Shown here: positions 44,766 to 52,474 of the stretch, in pieces | How the letters are laid out: the number at the start of each line of letters is the position of its first letter | Position numbering within the stretch: position 1 is the stretch's first letter | Source of the DNA: Acidobacteriota bacterium | GTDB taxonomy: Bacteria; Acidobacteriota; Thermoanaerobaculia; Thermoanaerobaculales; Sulfomarinibacteraceae | Direction of reading: 5' to 3' | Length of the DNA: 61,556 bases | Assembly: GCA_022340665.1 (NCBI GenBank) | Contig: JAJDNM010000027.1 | Location: 1 to 61,556, forward strand | The notes under the pieces: generated by a model | What the model saw: only the letters and a program-made list of their open reading frames with translations | Database searches by the model: none | What the model was told of the DNA's origin: nothing | Program-made: the position numbers and the translations under genes

Positions 44766-46001
44766 TCAGGTGCGCAGGATTTCGTCGAGCCTCAGGTGTT
44801 GCAAGGGCCAGGCAGCAGGCAGCATTTCGCGGAACGCGTCGGACGCGAACCACTCGTCATCGCCGGGATAGGTGGGCACCACGAGGCGCGGGAACCTGGC
44901 CACAATCTCGCGATCGGGAACGACCCGGGCCTCCTGGATCTCCCTGCGCCGCCCCCCGGCGTCGTCGAGGTTCGAGAAGAAGCCCGATGCGGCGCGCAGC
45001 TGCATCAGGATATGGCCGTCTTCAAGGGTCGGCGCCCCGACCCGCGGTCCCAACAGCACTCTCGCCAGGGCATGGCGAGCCGAGCCGACGATGCCGTTGT
45101 CACGGATGCGGCCGCGCCAGCGCTCACCGCGAGACATCGGCTGGGGGCCATTGCCGAACGGATCGGCCGCATGCCGCGCCATCTCCGGATCGGCCTCCAG
45201 GTAAGCCGTCAGCCGGTGCAGGTAGGTCGCCCAGACGGCCTCGCCGAAAGCTTTACGGTGCTCGTCATCGGCGCACACGAAGAACGTGCGCAGTGCATTT
45301 CGCTCGAACAGCACGCCGCGCTTGAAGTCGCCGAGGCTGGCCGAGGTCGCGGCTCCGCGGTGACGTGCGACCGCGTCCGGTGCGGCAACCACCTCTCGGC
45401 CACGGGCCCAGAGGCGCCAACCGAGGTCGACGTCCTCGAAGTAGGCGAAGAGCTTCTGATCGAAACCGCCGCTCGACTCCCAATCGTCGCGCCGGATCGC
45501 CATGTTCCCGCCGCAGGCAAACGGCAAGGACTCACCCGGGGCGGGTGGCTCGACCTCGGTCAGCTCGCACCCCTGACCGAGCTGGAAGGCGTGGCAGTCG
45601 AAGGTCACTCCGCCACGAACGAAATCGTGACGATCGCCATCCCAATTCGTGAGGCGCCCGGCGCTGGCGGCAGCCTGCGGGTTGGAGCCAAGGGCTTCGA
45701 GGTGAGCGTCGAGCAGGTTTTCCTCCGCCGCTGCGTCGTCGTTGAGAAGAACCAGGACATCGGCGCCCGCTGCTTCGACCCCGAGGTGAACGCCGCCGGC
45801 AAAGCCGAGGTTTTCCTCGGCCCGGACGACGGTAATCCAGGGCCATCGCTCGAGCGCGGCGTCGCCACAACGGTCGCCAGAACCGTTGTCGACGAGGATC
45901 ACCTCGACGTCTGATCGATCGGCGTAAGCGGTGAGCGAGGCAAGGCTGTCCTCGAGGTGGTGAAACCCGGCGTGAGCAACAACGATCACCGCCGTTTTCA
46001 T
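44766..46001 (-). CDS. Glycosyltransferase family 2 (rhamnosyltransferase-like)
   Basis: A 411-aa GT-A enzyme. N-terminal VIVVAHAGFHHLEDSLASL, the nucleotide-sugar motif VLLNDDA, FACGGNMAIRRDDWESSGGFDQ and FEDVDLGWRLW are characteristic of GT2 enzymes of the WcaA/rhamnosyltransferase type. The C-terminal 150 residues are specific and unrecognised. It is the last gene of a three-gene glycan operon and overlaps the GT4 gene by 4 bases. It probably acts in the cytosol or at the membrane on a lipid-linked surface glycan (inference). Confidence 0.9.
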   Translation of the reverse strand: MKTAVIVVAHAGFHHLEDSLASLTAYADRSDVEVILVDNGSGDRCGDAALERWPWITVVRAEENLGFAGGVHLGVEAAGADVLVLLNDDAAAEENLLDAHLEALGSNPQAAASAGRLTNWDGDRHDFVRGGVTFDCHAFQLGQGCELTEVEPPAPGESLPFACGGNMAIRRDDWESSGGFDQKLFAYFEDVDLGWRLWARGREVVAAPDAVARHRGAATSASLGDFKRGVLFERNALRTFFVCADDEHRKAFGEAVWATYLHRLTAYLEADPEMARHAADPFGNGPQPMSRGERWRGRIRDNGIVGSARHALARVLLGPRVGAPTLEDGHILMQLRAASGFFSNLDDAGGRRREIQEARVVPDREIVARFPRLVVPTYPGDDEWFASDAFREMLPAAWPLQHLRLDEILRT

Positions 46002-47275
46002 CGCGAACCTCGCTTCCGGCGCAGAGCACGCTGGAGCTTCTGGAGCAGGGGCTCATCGCCGGCAACCTGCCCGGGCGCGAGCTCGGAAAACCGTTCGCGA
46101 TGCCCGTCGCGCCACGGATTGTCCGCGAATTCGAGTAGTGGCTTCGCAACCAGGCTCCACCTTCGATCGGCAGCCCATTTCCGACCGGCATCGGCTGCAG
46201 ATTCCCTTTGCTGCGGATTGTCGAGCAGGGTTGCGACGGCAGCAGCCACAGCCGCTGGCGCGCCCTCCGGCACCACCTCTCCGGCCCCCGACTCCGCCAC
46301 CACCCGCGCCATCGTTCCGCCCTCCGTTACCACGGTCGGCAGACCGAGCCATAGCAGATCCACGAGACGCGTACGAAGGCTGAGGTCGGTCTCGAGGCCC
46401 GCCCGATGGGTCACCACAGCGACATCCGCCGCCTGGGCCACCTCGAAGCGACGATCGTACGGCCGCCACTGCTCGAATCGGACGGAGGACCCGAGCCAAC
46501 CGCGTCGTTCCGCCTCGCGCCGGATGCGCCCCGCTACTGTGAGAGGCGTCAGGTCGGGATGGGGGTGTTCGACGAACACCAGTACCGTCCGCGGGTCGCG
46601 CTCGAGAAGTGCCGGCATCGCGTCGAGCACGGTCAACGGGTCATACCAGTCGTAGATGCCGCCGAAGTAGAGCACCGGTGCATCGATGTCGACTCCGGGC
46701 AATACGTCGGCTCTCTCGGGCTTTGCCGGCAGTTCGGCCTCCGGCACACCAAACGGAAGCTCGACGATCAGTCTCCGCAGCTTGGGGTCATCCTCGAGAC
46801 TCAGTGGATTCACCCTGCCGAGGGCGCTCAACCAACCGAGGTAGTACAGGCGTTGTTCTTCCGACGAGCAAAGGAAAAAATCTCCCCGTCCCATCTGCAG
46901 TCGCCACGTATCGTGATCGGTTGAGAAAGGTGTGAGTCCGAGATCTCGGTGGTAATGGAGATTCTCCACCAGGAACGGGTCGTAGAGATCGACCACCAGC
47001 GGCAGGTCGTCCCGTTGAGAGAGATAGCTGTTTCCGAGGTGCGCGTGGAGCAACACCCAGTCGTGATCGTCCGCCTGCGAGCCCAATCGCGTCGGCTCGG
47101 CGCGGATCACATCAACCCCGTCGAACCGAGGTGCCTCGTCCGTGTCGTTCGGAATCGCCAACGTCACGCCGTGCCCGGCATCCGCGAGGACCCTTGCAAG
47201 AGTCGCGAATCTCGTACCGACGCCGGCGGTGACGGCTCGCACCGGCTCGGGGCAGATCAGGAAGGCGCGGCTCAT
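45998..47275 (-). CDS. Glycosyltransferase family 4 (GT-B fold)
   Basis: A 425-aa GT-B enzyme. The N-terminal acceptor domain starts RAFLICPEPVRAVTAGVGTRF, with the Gly-rich loop of GT4. The C-terminal donor domain has LYFGGIYDWYDP, the FEQWRPYDR segment and LRTRLVDLLWLGLPTVVTEGG, the family's nucleotide-sugar region. I start at the ATG at 47275, which overlaps the previous gene by 4 bases (ATGA); the longer open frame lies inside that gene. It is the middle gene of the glycan operon. Confidence 0.9.
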   Translation of the reverse strand: MSRAFLICPEPVRAVTAGVGTRFATLARVLADAGHGVTLAIPNDTDEAPRFDGVDVIRAEPTRLGSQADDHDWVLLHAHLGNSYLSQRDDLPLVVDLYDPFLVENLHYHRDLGLTPFSTDHDTWRLQMGRGDFFLCSSEEQRLYYLGWLSALGRVNPLSLEDDPKLRRLIVELPFGVPEAELPAKPERADVLPGVDIDAPVLYFGGIYDWYDPLTVLDAMPALLERDPRTVLVFVEHPHPDLTPLTVAGRIRREAERRGWLGSSVRFEQWRPYDRRFEVAQAADVAVVTHRAGLETDLSLRTRLVDLLWLGLPTVVTEGGTMARVVAESGAGEVVPEGAPAAVAAAVATLLDNPQQRESAADAGRKWAADRRWSLVAKPLLEFADNPWRDGHRERFSELAPGQVAGDEPLLQKLQRALRRKRGSR

Positions 47276-49077
47276 CGTCCCTGCGATCGGCCGAGGAGCC
47301 GGCTCACAAACTCCTTGAGCCTCCACGTCCTCGAGTTGGTGATCATCTCGAGAACCGCGTTCAGGTGCTCGACCTCGGACTTGAAGGTGTCCCGGGCTGC
47401 TTCGAGCTCGGCACAGCGATCCTTCAACTCGCGGCTCTCGACAACCAGAGGTTCGACCTCGGACCGAACCCGACGAATTTCGGCAGTCAGGCCGTTGTTG
47501 GCTCCACGTGCCTCCACCAGCTGCTCGTCGCGGACGCGCGCCCGCTCGGACGCACGGTCTCGGGCTTCCACTAACGACATCACCGCCGCCGCCAGCTTGG
47601 TGCGGTTTTCGAGGAGCCCGTGCCGATCCCAGATTGTTTCGAGCGCCTCGAGCTGACCCGGCGATCCGGGAGGATTCGCGCCGGTGATACCGCCAGCGCC
47701 CTCGATCACACGGTACTCGCACGTGACCTTGGGAATGTAGACTGGCGACGTACTCTCTGCCACGCTCAGCAGTAGGTCCCAGTCCTCGTACATGTCGAGC
47801 TCCGGGTCGAAGCCCCCGACCTCGAGGGCGAGCTTCCGCGGGATCGCGACGCACGGCAGCGGAATGTGATTGACCAATGCGAAGCGGGAGCGATCGAACT
47901 CGCCGCCAAAGGTTCGATGGCGCGAGACCTGGACCAGGTCACCGGCGTCGTCCATTCGCCAGACGCCCTGCACCGCATCGACATATGGAACAGACAGGCC
48001 ACGAGCCACCGCTTTGCCGAGCGCCAGCAGGTGGTCGGGATACATCAGATCGTCATCGTCGAGGAACACCACATGCGTCGATTCCGCTCGTTGGAGCCCG
48101 GCCTGAGCGGCGGCGGATCGTCCCCGAGACGCCTCGAACTCGATCGCTTCGAGGTTCAGCCTCCCTTCGAACTGGGAGCACAGAGAGGCTATCGGCTCCC
48201 CGCCATCGTTGACGACAATCACCCTGTTGGCTGGGTGGAGCTGGGCGGCAATCGAATCGAGGGCTTCTCGAAGGAGATGGGGGCGGTTCTTCGTGCGCAC
48301 GACCACGTCGATCGCCGCAGCTTCCGCAGATTCTTCGAGGCCCGAGCTCGGCCCTTGCGCGGCCGCCCACTCGGCGATCGAGTGGGTGCGGACGTAGCGC
48401 GGGTCCACGACGTGGTAGGCCTCCGCCCGTCTCACTCCGTCTGGAAGGGTTAGGCGCCTCGAGCGCGCGATTCCATCCATCACCTCGATATAGGGATGCA
48501 CTTCGAGTTGCGAGGCGTACGCCTCCGCAGCCGAAAGAACGGTGTCCCACTCGGCGCTGACGTCAATCAGGAGATTGGGTCGCATCACCGCAGACACCTC
48601 GTAGGCGGCCAGGATCGTCGACTGAAGGGCCTCACCGGCCTCGCTGTCCCGCGGGATCGACTGCAGGAGACCGTAGACGAGCAGGGCCAGCGCCCGATGA
48701 TCCGGGTGAATCTCGGCCGGCGAAGGAGCGAGGATCAGCGCCGGCGACATCTCGCTCAACAACGAGAGCAACCGATCGGCGAGAAGCGCATCGTCGGGCC
48801 GAATCGACCGGTCCGCAAGTCCCCAGAACTCGGGCTCGCTGAGACCGAGACGACGGGCCGCCTCGAGCGCCTCCTCCCGGCGGACGGTCGGATCGCCCTG
48901 CGCAGCGCCATCAGTGAGGATCACCAAACGAACATCGGCACCCGCCGCGACAGACTGCACGATCGCACCGCCGCATCCGAACACCTCGTCGTCGGCGTGC
49001 GGCGCCAAGACCAACACCGGCGATCCGTCGAGTCGGCCGGGCGCGTAAGGAATCAGGTCCTCTTCGGACCGCATCAT
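47272..49077 (-). CDS. PIG-L deacetylase / GT2 glycosyltransferase fusion with C-terminal coiled coil
   Basis: A 601-aa bifunctional protein. Residues about 20-235 form a PIG-L/LmbE N-acetylglucosamine deacetylase domain: zinc-binding APHADDEVFGCGG and PAEIHPDHRAL. Residues about 255-480 form a GT2 domain (DVVVRTKNRPHLLREALDSI, VFLDDDDLMYPDH, DMYEDWDLLLSVAE). Residues about 500-575 are a Glu/Arg-rich coiled coil, and the end reads MITNSRTWRLKEFVSRLLG. The protein could deacetylate and extend the same glycan, for example a GlcNAc unit (inference). It is the first gene of the glycan operon. Confidence 0.9.
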   Translation of the reverse strand: MMRSEEDLIPYAPGRLDGSPVLVLAPHADDEVFGCGGAIVQSVAAGADVRLVILTDGAAQGDPTVRREEALEAARRLGLSEPEFWGLADRSIRPDDALLADRLLSLLSEMSPALILAPSPAEIHPDHRALALLVYGLLQSIPRDSEAGEALQSTILAAYEVSAVMRPNLLIDVSAEWDTVLSAAEAYASQLEVHPYIEVMDGIARSRRLTLPDGVRRAEAYHVVDPRYVRTHSIAEWAAAQGPSSGLEESAEAAAIDVVVRTKNRPHLLREALDSIAAQLHPANRVIVVNDGGEPIASLCSQFEGRLNLEAIEFEASRGRSAAAQAGLQRAESTHVVFLDDDDLMYPDHLLALGKAVARGLSVPYVDAVQGVWRMDDAGDLVQVSRHRTFGGEFDRSRFALVNHIPLPCVAIPRKLALEVGGFDPELDMYEDWDLLLSVAESTSPVYIPKVTCEYRVIEGAGGITGANPPGSPGQLEALETIWDRHGLLENRTKLAAAVMSLVEARDRASERARVRDEQLVEARGANNGLTAEIRRVRSEVEPLVVESRELKDRCAELEAARDTFKSEVEHLNAVLEMITNSRTWRLKEFVSRLLGRSQGR

Positions 49078-49117
49078 GGGGCCATGGTAGCTGATCCGCC
49101 ATTGCCCGCGCCCAATC

Positions 49118-49360
49118 CTCGGTTTTCGATGCTGGACGCTGGATGCTCGATGCTCGATGCTCGATGTTGGATGTTTGTTTTTTTGATTTTTTCACTCGAT
49201 GTTCGATTCAGTGAATTTTTGACCCACTTTGCAGAGTCGTGCAGGGACACGGGCAGGCAGATCGAGACTCAGGTATTGAGAATCGAGGATCGAAAAAGGC
49301 ACGCCCCCACCGGGTGGGCGGGGGCATTCCTCATTCCGAATTCCGAATTCCGAATTCTCC
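49118..49360. repeat. Heptad repeat region (GATGCTC type, then G/C hairpin and TTCCGAA type)
   Basis: The spacer between the POT gene and the glycan operon contains GATGCTCGATGCTCGATG (about 49142-49172), then an A/T-rich stretch with TTTGTTTTTTTGATTTTTTC. Next comes a weak complementary arm (ATCGAGGATCG), a G/C hairpin with arms GCCCCC and GGGGGC at about 49302-49325, and TTCCGAA repeats up to the POT stop codon. Two differently written units are joined, as at 42286-42440. Confidence 0.78.
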
Positions 49361-51282
49361 TAGGCTCCGTACTGCTTGATCGCCGCATCGAGCTTCGGCA
49401 ACAGCACGTATATGAACCCGGCAACGCAGAGGATGCCGGCGGCCAGAACCAGGAACATCATGGTCGACGGTTCGAGACCGCTGATGAACCCGGCCAGCTT
49501 GTTGCCGATCGAGGTCGCGAGGAACCAGCCGCCCATCATCAGGCCGACCAACCGCTTCGGAGACAGCTTGGTCACCAGGGAAAGACCCATCGGCGACAGG
49601 CAGAGTTCTCCGCACGTGATGACCAGGTAATAGATGACCAACCACATCATCGACGTCTTGATCGCGCCGTCCTGACCTACGTATGCACCGAAGGCCATGA
49701 TGAGGATTGAAATCGTCGTGATGACCATGCCGTAGAAGATCTTTCGCGCAGTCGAAACCTCTCGCCCACGTGCCGCAAGCATGCCGAAGAACCACACCAC
49801 AACCGGCGTCAGCACAACCACGAAGACCGGATTGAGGAGTCCGGTGATCATCTCGGCGTTGACGAGACGCACGTACGAGCCGGGTTCAAGCGTCTCGGTC
49901 GACTCGTCCGTGAGCCGGTAGACGGAGTCGAACGTCTCCTGGCTCACCAGGATGACCGGCACATTCCTCCCGCCGAGTGCTCGCCCGAGCAGGACCTCCC
50001 TCGATTGGCTGGCGTTCTCGGGGCTGAGCGTGACGCTGGTGGTGGTCACGCCGTGTGCGTCTTTCGAAGTTGTGAGACTGACGTTCTGGTCACCGTACAC
50101 CCCGCAGGACATGAACCGCTCGTCCTCGGGAAACTCGGACGGATCGAGCACCTGGACGTCGCGGCCCGACTTCTGTTCGAAGCTGCGAACCAGCGACTCG
50201 GTGAGGATCCGCGCACCGAACATCGACTCGGCATCGGCATCGACGACAACCAGCGTCTCCGGGTCCGGGCGCGGCATGTCCGGGGTCGCGTTGGCAAAGT
50301 ACGACGGCATCGCTTTCTGGGCATAGAAGTCGGTCGCTCTCGGAATCCACTCGGCCTGGCGATCGGTGTCGTGCTCGGCAAACACCGTCATCAGACCGCC
50401 GCTGAGGTGCAGGACCATGAAAAACGCACCCCCCGCGACGTACACCGGGATGAGCGCGGCGAGCCCTGGTTTCTCTTCCGGAGCTGCCCTTTTGACGAGC
50501 AGGACGAAATAGGCAGCGATCGGCAGCATGCCGACCAGGAAGGCGAAGGTCACGCTACCGATGGTGTTGACGACAAACGGCAGATACTGGCCGACGAAAT
50601 ATCCGATTGCACCGAACGCCGCCGCGGGCAGCAGAATCATCATCACGATCTGCCGCATGCTGACATCGTCCTCGCTCGGTGCGGACCGCGGAGGATCGGC
50701 TGCGGCAAGGCCCTTCCACTTGAAAACCAGGGTGACGACCGAGATCAACAGACCGACCCCAGCGGCGGTGAATGCGAGGTTGAAGCTCCACAGATTCCGC
50801 AGCGGTGCCGCCAGCAGCGCCGAGGCGGAGGCACCGATGTTGATGCCCATGTAGAAGATATTGAATCCCGCATCGCGGCGCGGATCGCCCGGTTCGTAGA
50901 GATTGCCGACCATCGCCGAGATGTTCGGCTTGAACAGCCCGTTGCCGAGACACAGGAGGACGAGGCCCGAGTAAAAGGTCGGCATGCTCCGAATTCCGAG
51001 GGCGAAATAACCCGTCGCCATCAGGAGACCACCGATGAAAACGGATTTACGGAAGCCGAGGTACCGATCGGCAATCATCCCTCCGAGGAACGGCGTGAAA
51101 TAGACGAAAGCCAGGTACGTGCCATAAATCTCACCCGCAGAGGCGTTCGACATCCCGAGTCCACCGCGCTCGGTGTCAATGATGTAGAGGTAGAGGATTC
51201 CGACGATCATGTAGAAACCGAGCCGTTCCCACATCTCGGTGAAGAACAGCGCTTTCAGGCCCTTTGGATGCCCAGAACTCAT
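49360..51282 (-). CDS. POT/PTR-family proton-peptide symporter with large loop insertion
   Basis: A 640-aa transporter; bacterial POTs are usually 450-520. The ExxER proton motif (EMWER, 16-20), GGMIADRYLGFRKS, FKPNISAMVGNLY and NIFYMGINIGA are all standard. After TM7 (ending FAEHDTDR) there is a hydrophilic insertion of about 165 residues (304-472). The family sequence then resumes at LLNPVFVVVLTPVVVW (TM8). By position the insertion should face the periplasm. It is a single gene that could import the dipeptides released by the DPP-IV-like peptidase (inference). Confidence 0.92.
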   Translation of the reverse strand: MSSGHPKGLKALFFTEMWERLGFYMIVGILYLYIIDTERGGLGMSNASAGEIYGTYLAFVYFTPFLGGMIADRYLGFRKSVFIGGLLMATGYFALGIRSMPTFYSGLVLLCLGNGLFKPNISAMVGNLYEPGDPRRDAGFNIFYMGINIGASASALLAAPLRNLWSFNLAFTAAGVGLLISVVTLVFKWKGLAAADPPRSAPSEDDVSMRQIVMMILLPAAAFGAIGYFVGQYLPFVVNTIGSVTFAFLVGMLPIAAYFVLLVKRAAPEEKPGLAALIPVYVAGGAFFMVLHLSGGLMTVFAEHDTDRQAEWIPRATDFYAQKAMPSYFANATPDMPRPDPETLVVVDADAESMFGARILTESLVRSFEQKSGRDVQVLDPSEFPEDERFMSCGVYGDQNVSLTTSKDAHGVTTTSVTLSPENASQSREVLLGRALGGRNVPVILVSQETFDSVYRLTDESTETLEPGSYVRLVNAEMITGLLNPVFVVVLTPVVVWFFGMLAARGREVSTARKIFYGMVITTISILIMAFGAYVGQDGAIKTSMMWLVIYYLVITCGELCLSPMGLSLVTKLSPKRLVGLMMGGWFLATSIGNKLAGFISGLEPSTMMFLVLAAGILCVAGFIYVLLPKLDAAIKQYGA

Positions 51283-51474
51283 GTATGTCTCCCGGGAAGT
51301 CGATCTCGCGCCATCGTTCGCTCACGATGAAGCCCGGCGATCGTACCTCATCCCTGCACCTGCACCAACTCGATTTTCGTTCCCGGCCCTCGTGACATTT
51401 GACACCTCGCCACCCGCGGCCGACCGGACACCTGCCGACAAAACCGCGTCGGATTCCACTCTTCGAGCCGTCGA

Positions 51475-51496
51475 TCGTCAAGCCGCGGCTTGACGA
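51475..51496. promoter_or_regulatory. 22-bp perfect palindrome upstream of hdeD-like gene
   Basis: The arms TCGTCAAGCCG and CGGCTTGACGA are exact reverse complements with no spacer. It lies about 100 bases before the hdeD-like start, in a place suited to a repressor or activator site; a cruciform or bidirectional terminator is also possible, but no T run follows. Confidence 0.5.
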
Positions 51497-51551
51497 ATGT
51501 CGAAAACACCAATAGCTTTTCCGGGACATCAGCGAGGAGAATCCAGGAGCT

Positions 51552-51573
51552 GACGCGAGCCCCGGCTCGCGTC
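51552..51573 (+). promoter_or_regulatory. Leader hairpin next to the hdeD-like ribosome binding site
   Basis: GACGCGAGCC and GGCTCGCGTC form a perfect 10-bp G/C-rich stem with a 2-base loop (or 9 bp with 4 bases). It ends 7 bases before the AAGGAGGAGG ribosome site of the hdeD-like gene. It has no T run, so it may protect or modulate the mRNA rather than terminate it. Confidence 0.5.
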
Positions 51574-51594
51574 CCAACACAAGGAGGAGGATTC

Positions 51595-52296
51595 ATGGGC
51601 GAAGACACGTGGACGCACGAAGCGAAGTCGAACGCAGGTTGGCTGATTTTCTTGGGATTCCTGACCGCCATACTCGGCGTGCTGGCAATGGTCGCGCCGA
51701 CCATCACCGGCGTGGCGGTGACCCTTCTGGTCGGCGTGCTGCTGACGATTGCCGGAATCTCGAGGATCATCCATGCGTTCAAATCAGGGAACTGGGGCAC
51801 GGGCATCTGGGGGACCCTCATCGGCCTCCTCGGCGTCGTCGCCGGCCTGATCATGATCTTCAGGCCGGGCGTCGGACTCGCCTCGATCACGATGCTGATC
51901 GGGGTCTACTTCCTCATCGACGGCATCTCGGAAATCATTGCCTCGTTCAAGATGAAGCCGATCGATGGCTGGGGGTGGCTGCTCTTCGGCGGAATCGTCG
52001 CCCTGCTGCTGAGCATTCTGATCTTCATCGAGTGGCCGGTTTCCGGCGTATGGGCGGTCGGCGTACTGGTGGGCATCCACATTCTCATCGCTGGCGTCAC
52101 CATGATCGTCTTCGGCTTTGGCGCGCGACGCGTCGCCGACACCATCGAGGACGCGGTCGAAAAGGCCGGCGACCTGGTTGAGGACGCTTATGACAAGACC
52201 AAGGAAGTTGCCGGCGACGTCGCAGAGGCAACTGGAGACGCTGTGGATAACGTCGTTGACAAGACCAAAGAGATCTTCGACAAAGACGACGACTAG
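51595..52296 (+). CDS. HdeD-family (DUF308) membrane protein with LEA-like C-terminal tail
   Basis: A 233-aa inner-membrane protein. Six hydrophobic helices between residues 15 and 175 form the two DUF308 repeats of the acid-resistance protein HdeD (for example VLLTIAGISRIIHAF and GVYFLIDGISEIIASF). A 54-residue hydrophilic tail (180-233) with repeats such as DKTKEVAGDVAEATGDAV and DKTKEIF resembles group 3 LEA or apolipoprotein-type amphipathic helices. HdeD proteins are tied to acid and envelope stress, and the tail suggests membrane or protein protection (inference). A strong AAGGAGGAGG site fixes the start at 51595. Confidence 0.87.
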   Translation: MGEDTWTHEAKSNAGWLIFLGFLTAILGVLAMVAPTITGVAVTLLVGVLLTIAGISRIIHAFKSGNWGTGIWGTLIGLLGVVAGLIMIFRPGVGLASITMLIGVYFLIDGISEIIASFKMKPIDGWGWLLFGGIVALLLSILIFIEWPVSGVWAVGVLVGIHILIAGVTMIVFGFGARRVADTIEDAVEKAGDLVEDAYDKTKEVAGDVAEATGDAVDNVVDKTKEIFDKDDD

Positions 52297-52375
52297 CCGA
52301 GCAACGAGTCCGGTCGCAGACCTCTGATTGTGAGCCTGGCATCGCGCCAGGCAGTAATGGTGAAATCGATCAGCC

Positions 52376-52410
52376 GGCCGCAGCACGTGCTGCGGCCAGC
52401 CTCCTTTTCA
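52376..52410 (+). terminator. Terminator-like hairpin after the hdeD-like gene
   Basis: GGCCGCAGCAC and GTGCTGCGGCC (52376-52397) form a perfect 22-bp palindrome, followed by AGCCTCCTTTT. The T run is short but follows closely. It separates the hdeD-like gene from the L,D-transpeptidase gene. Confidence 0.6.
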
Positions 52411-52474
52411 CAATCCAGGCCGTATGGGCCGCAAACCGAGTGATCGCGGAATCACTCGTGTAGAATCTCCGGCC

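Larger units (their letters stand above)
51283..51594. other. 312-bp divergent intergenic region (POT gene / HdeD gene)
   Basis: It holds two strong symmetric elements listed separately: a 22-bp palindrome at 51475-51496 and a 5'-UTR hairpin at 51552-51573. I see no gene, and no clear consensus promoter on either strand. Confidence 0.6.

Noticed and set aside
47276-47854. N-terminal extension of the GT4 gene by 193 codons
   Set aside because: It lies inside the PIG-L/GT2 gene in another frame and is low-complexity Arg/Gly-rich. The ATGA overlap at 47272-47275 gives a normal start.
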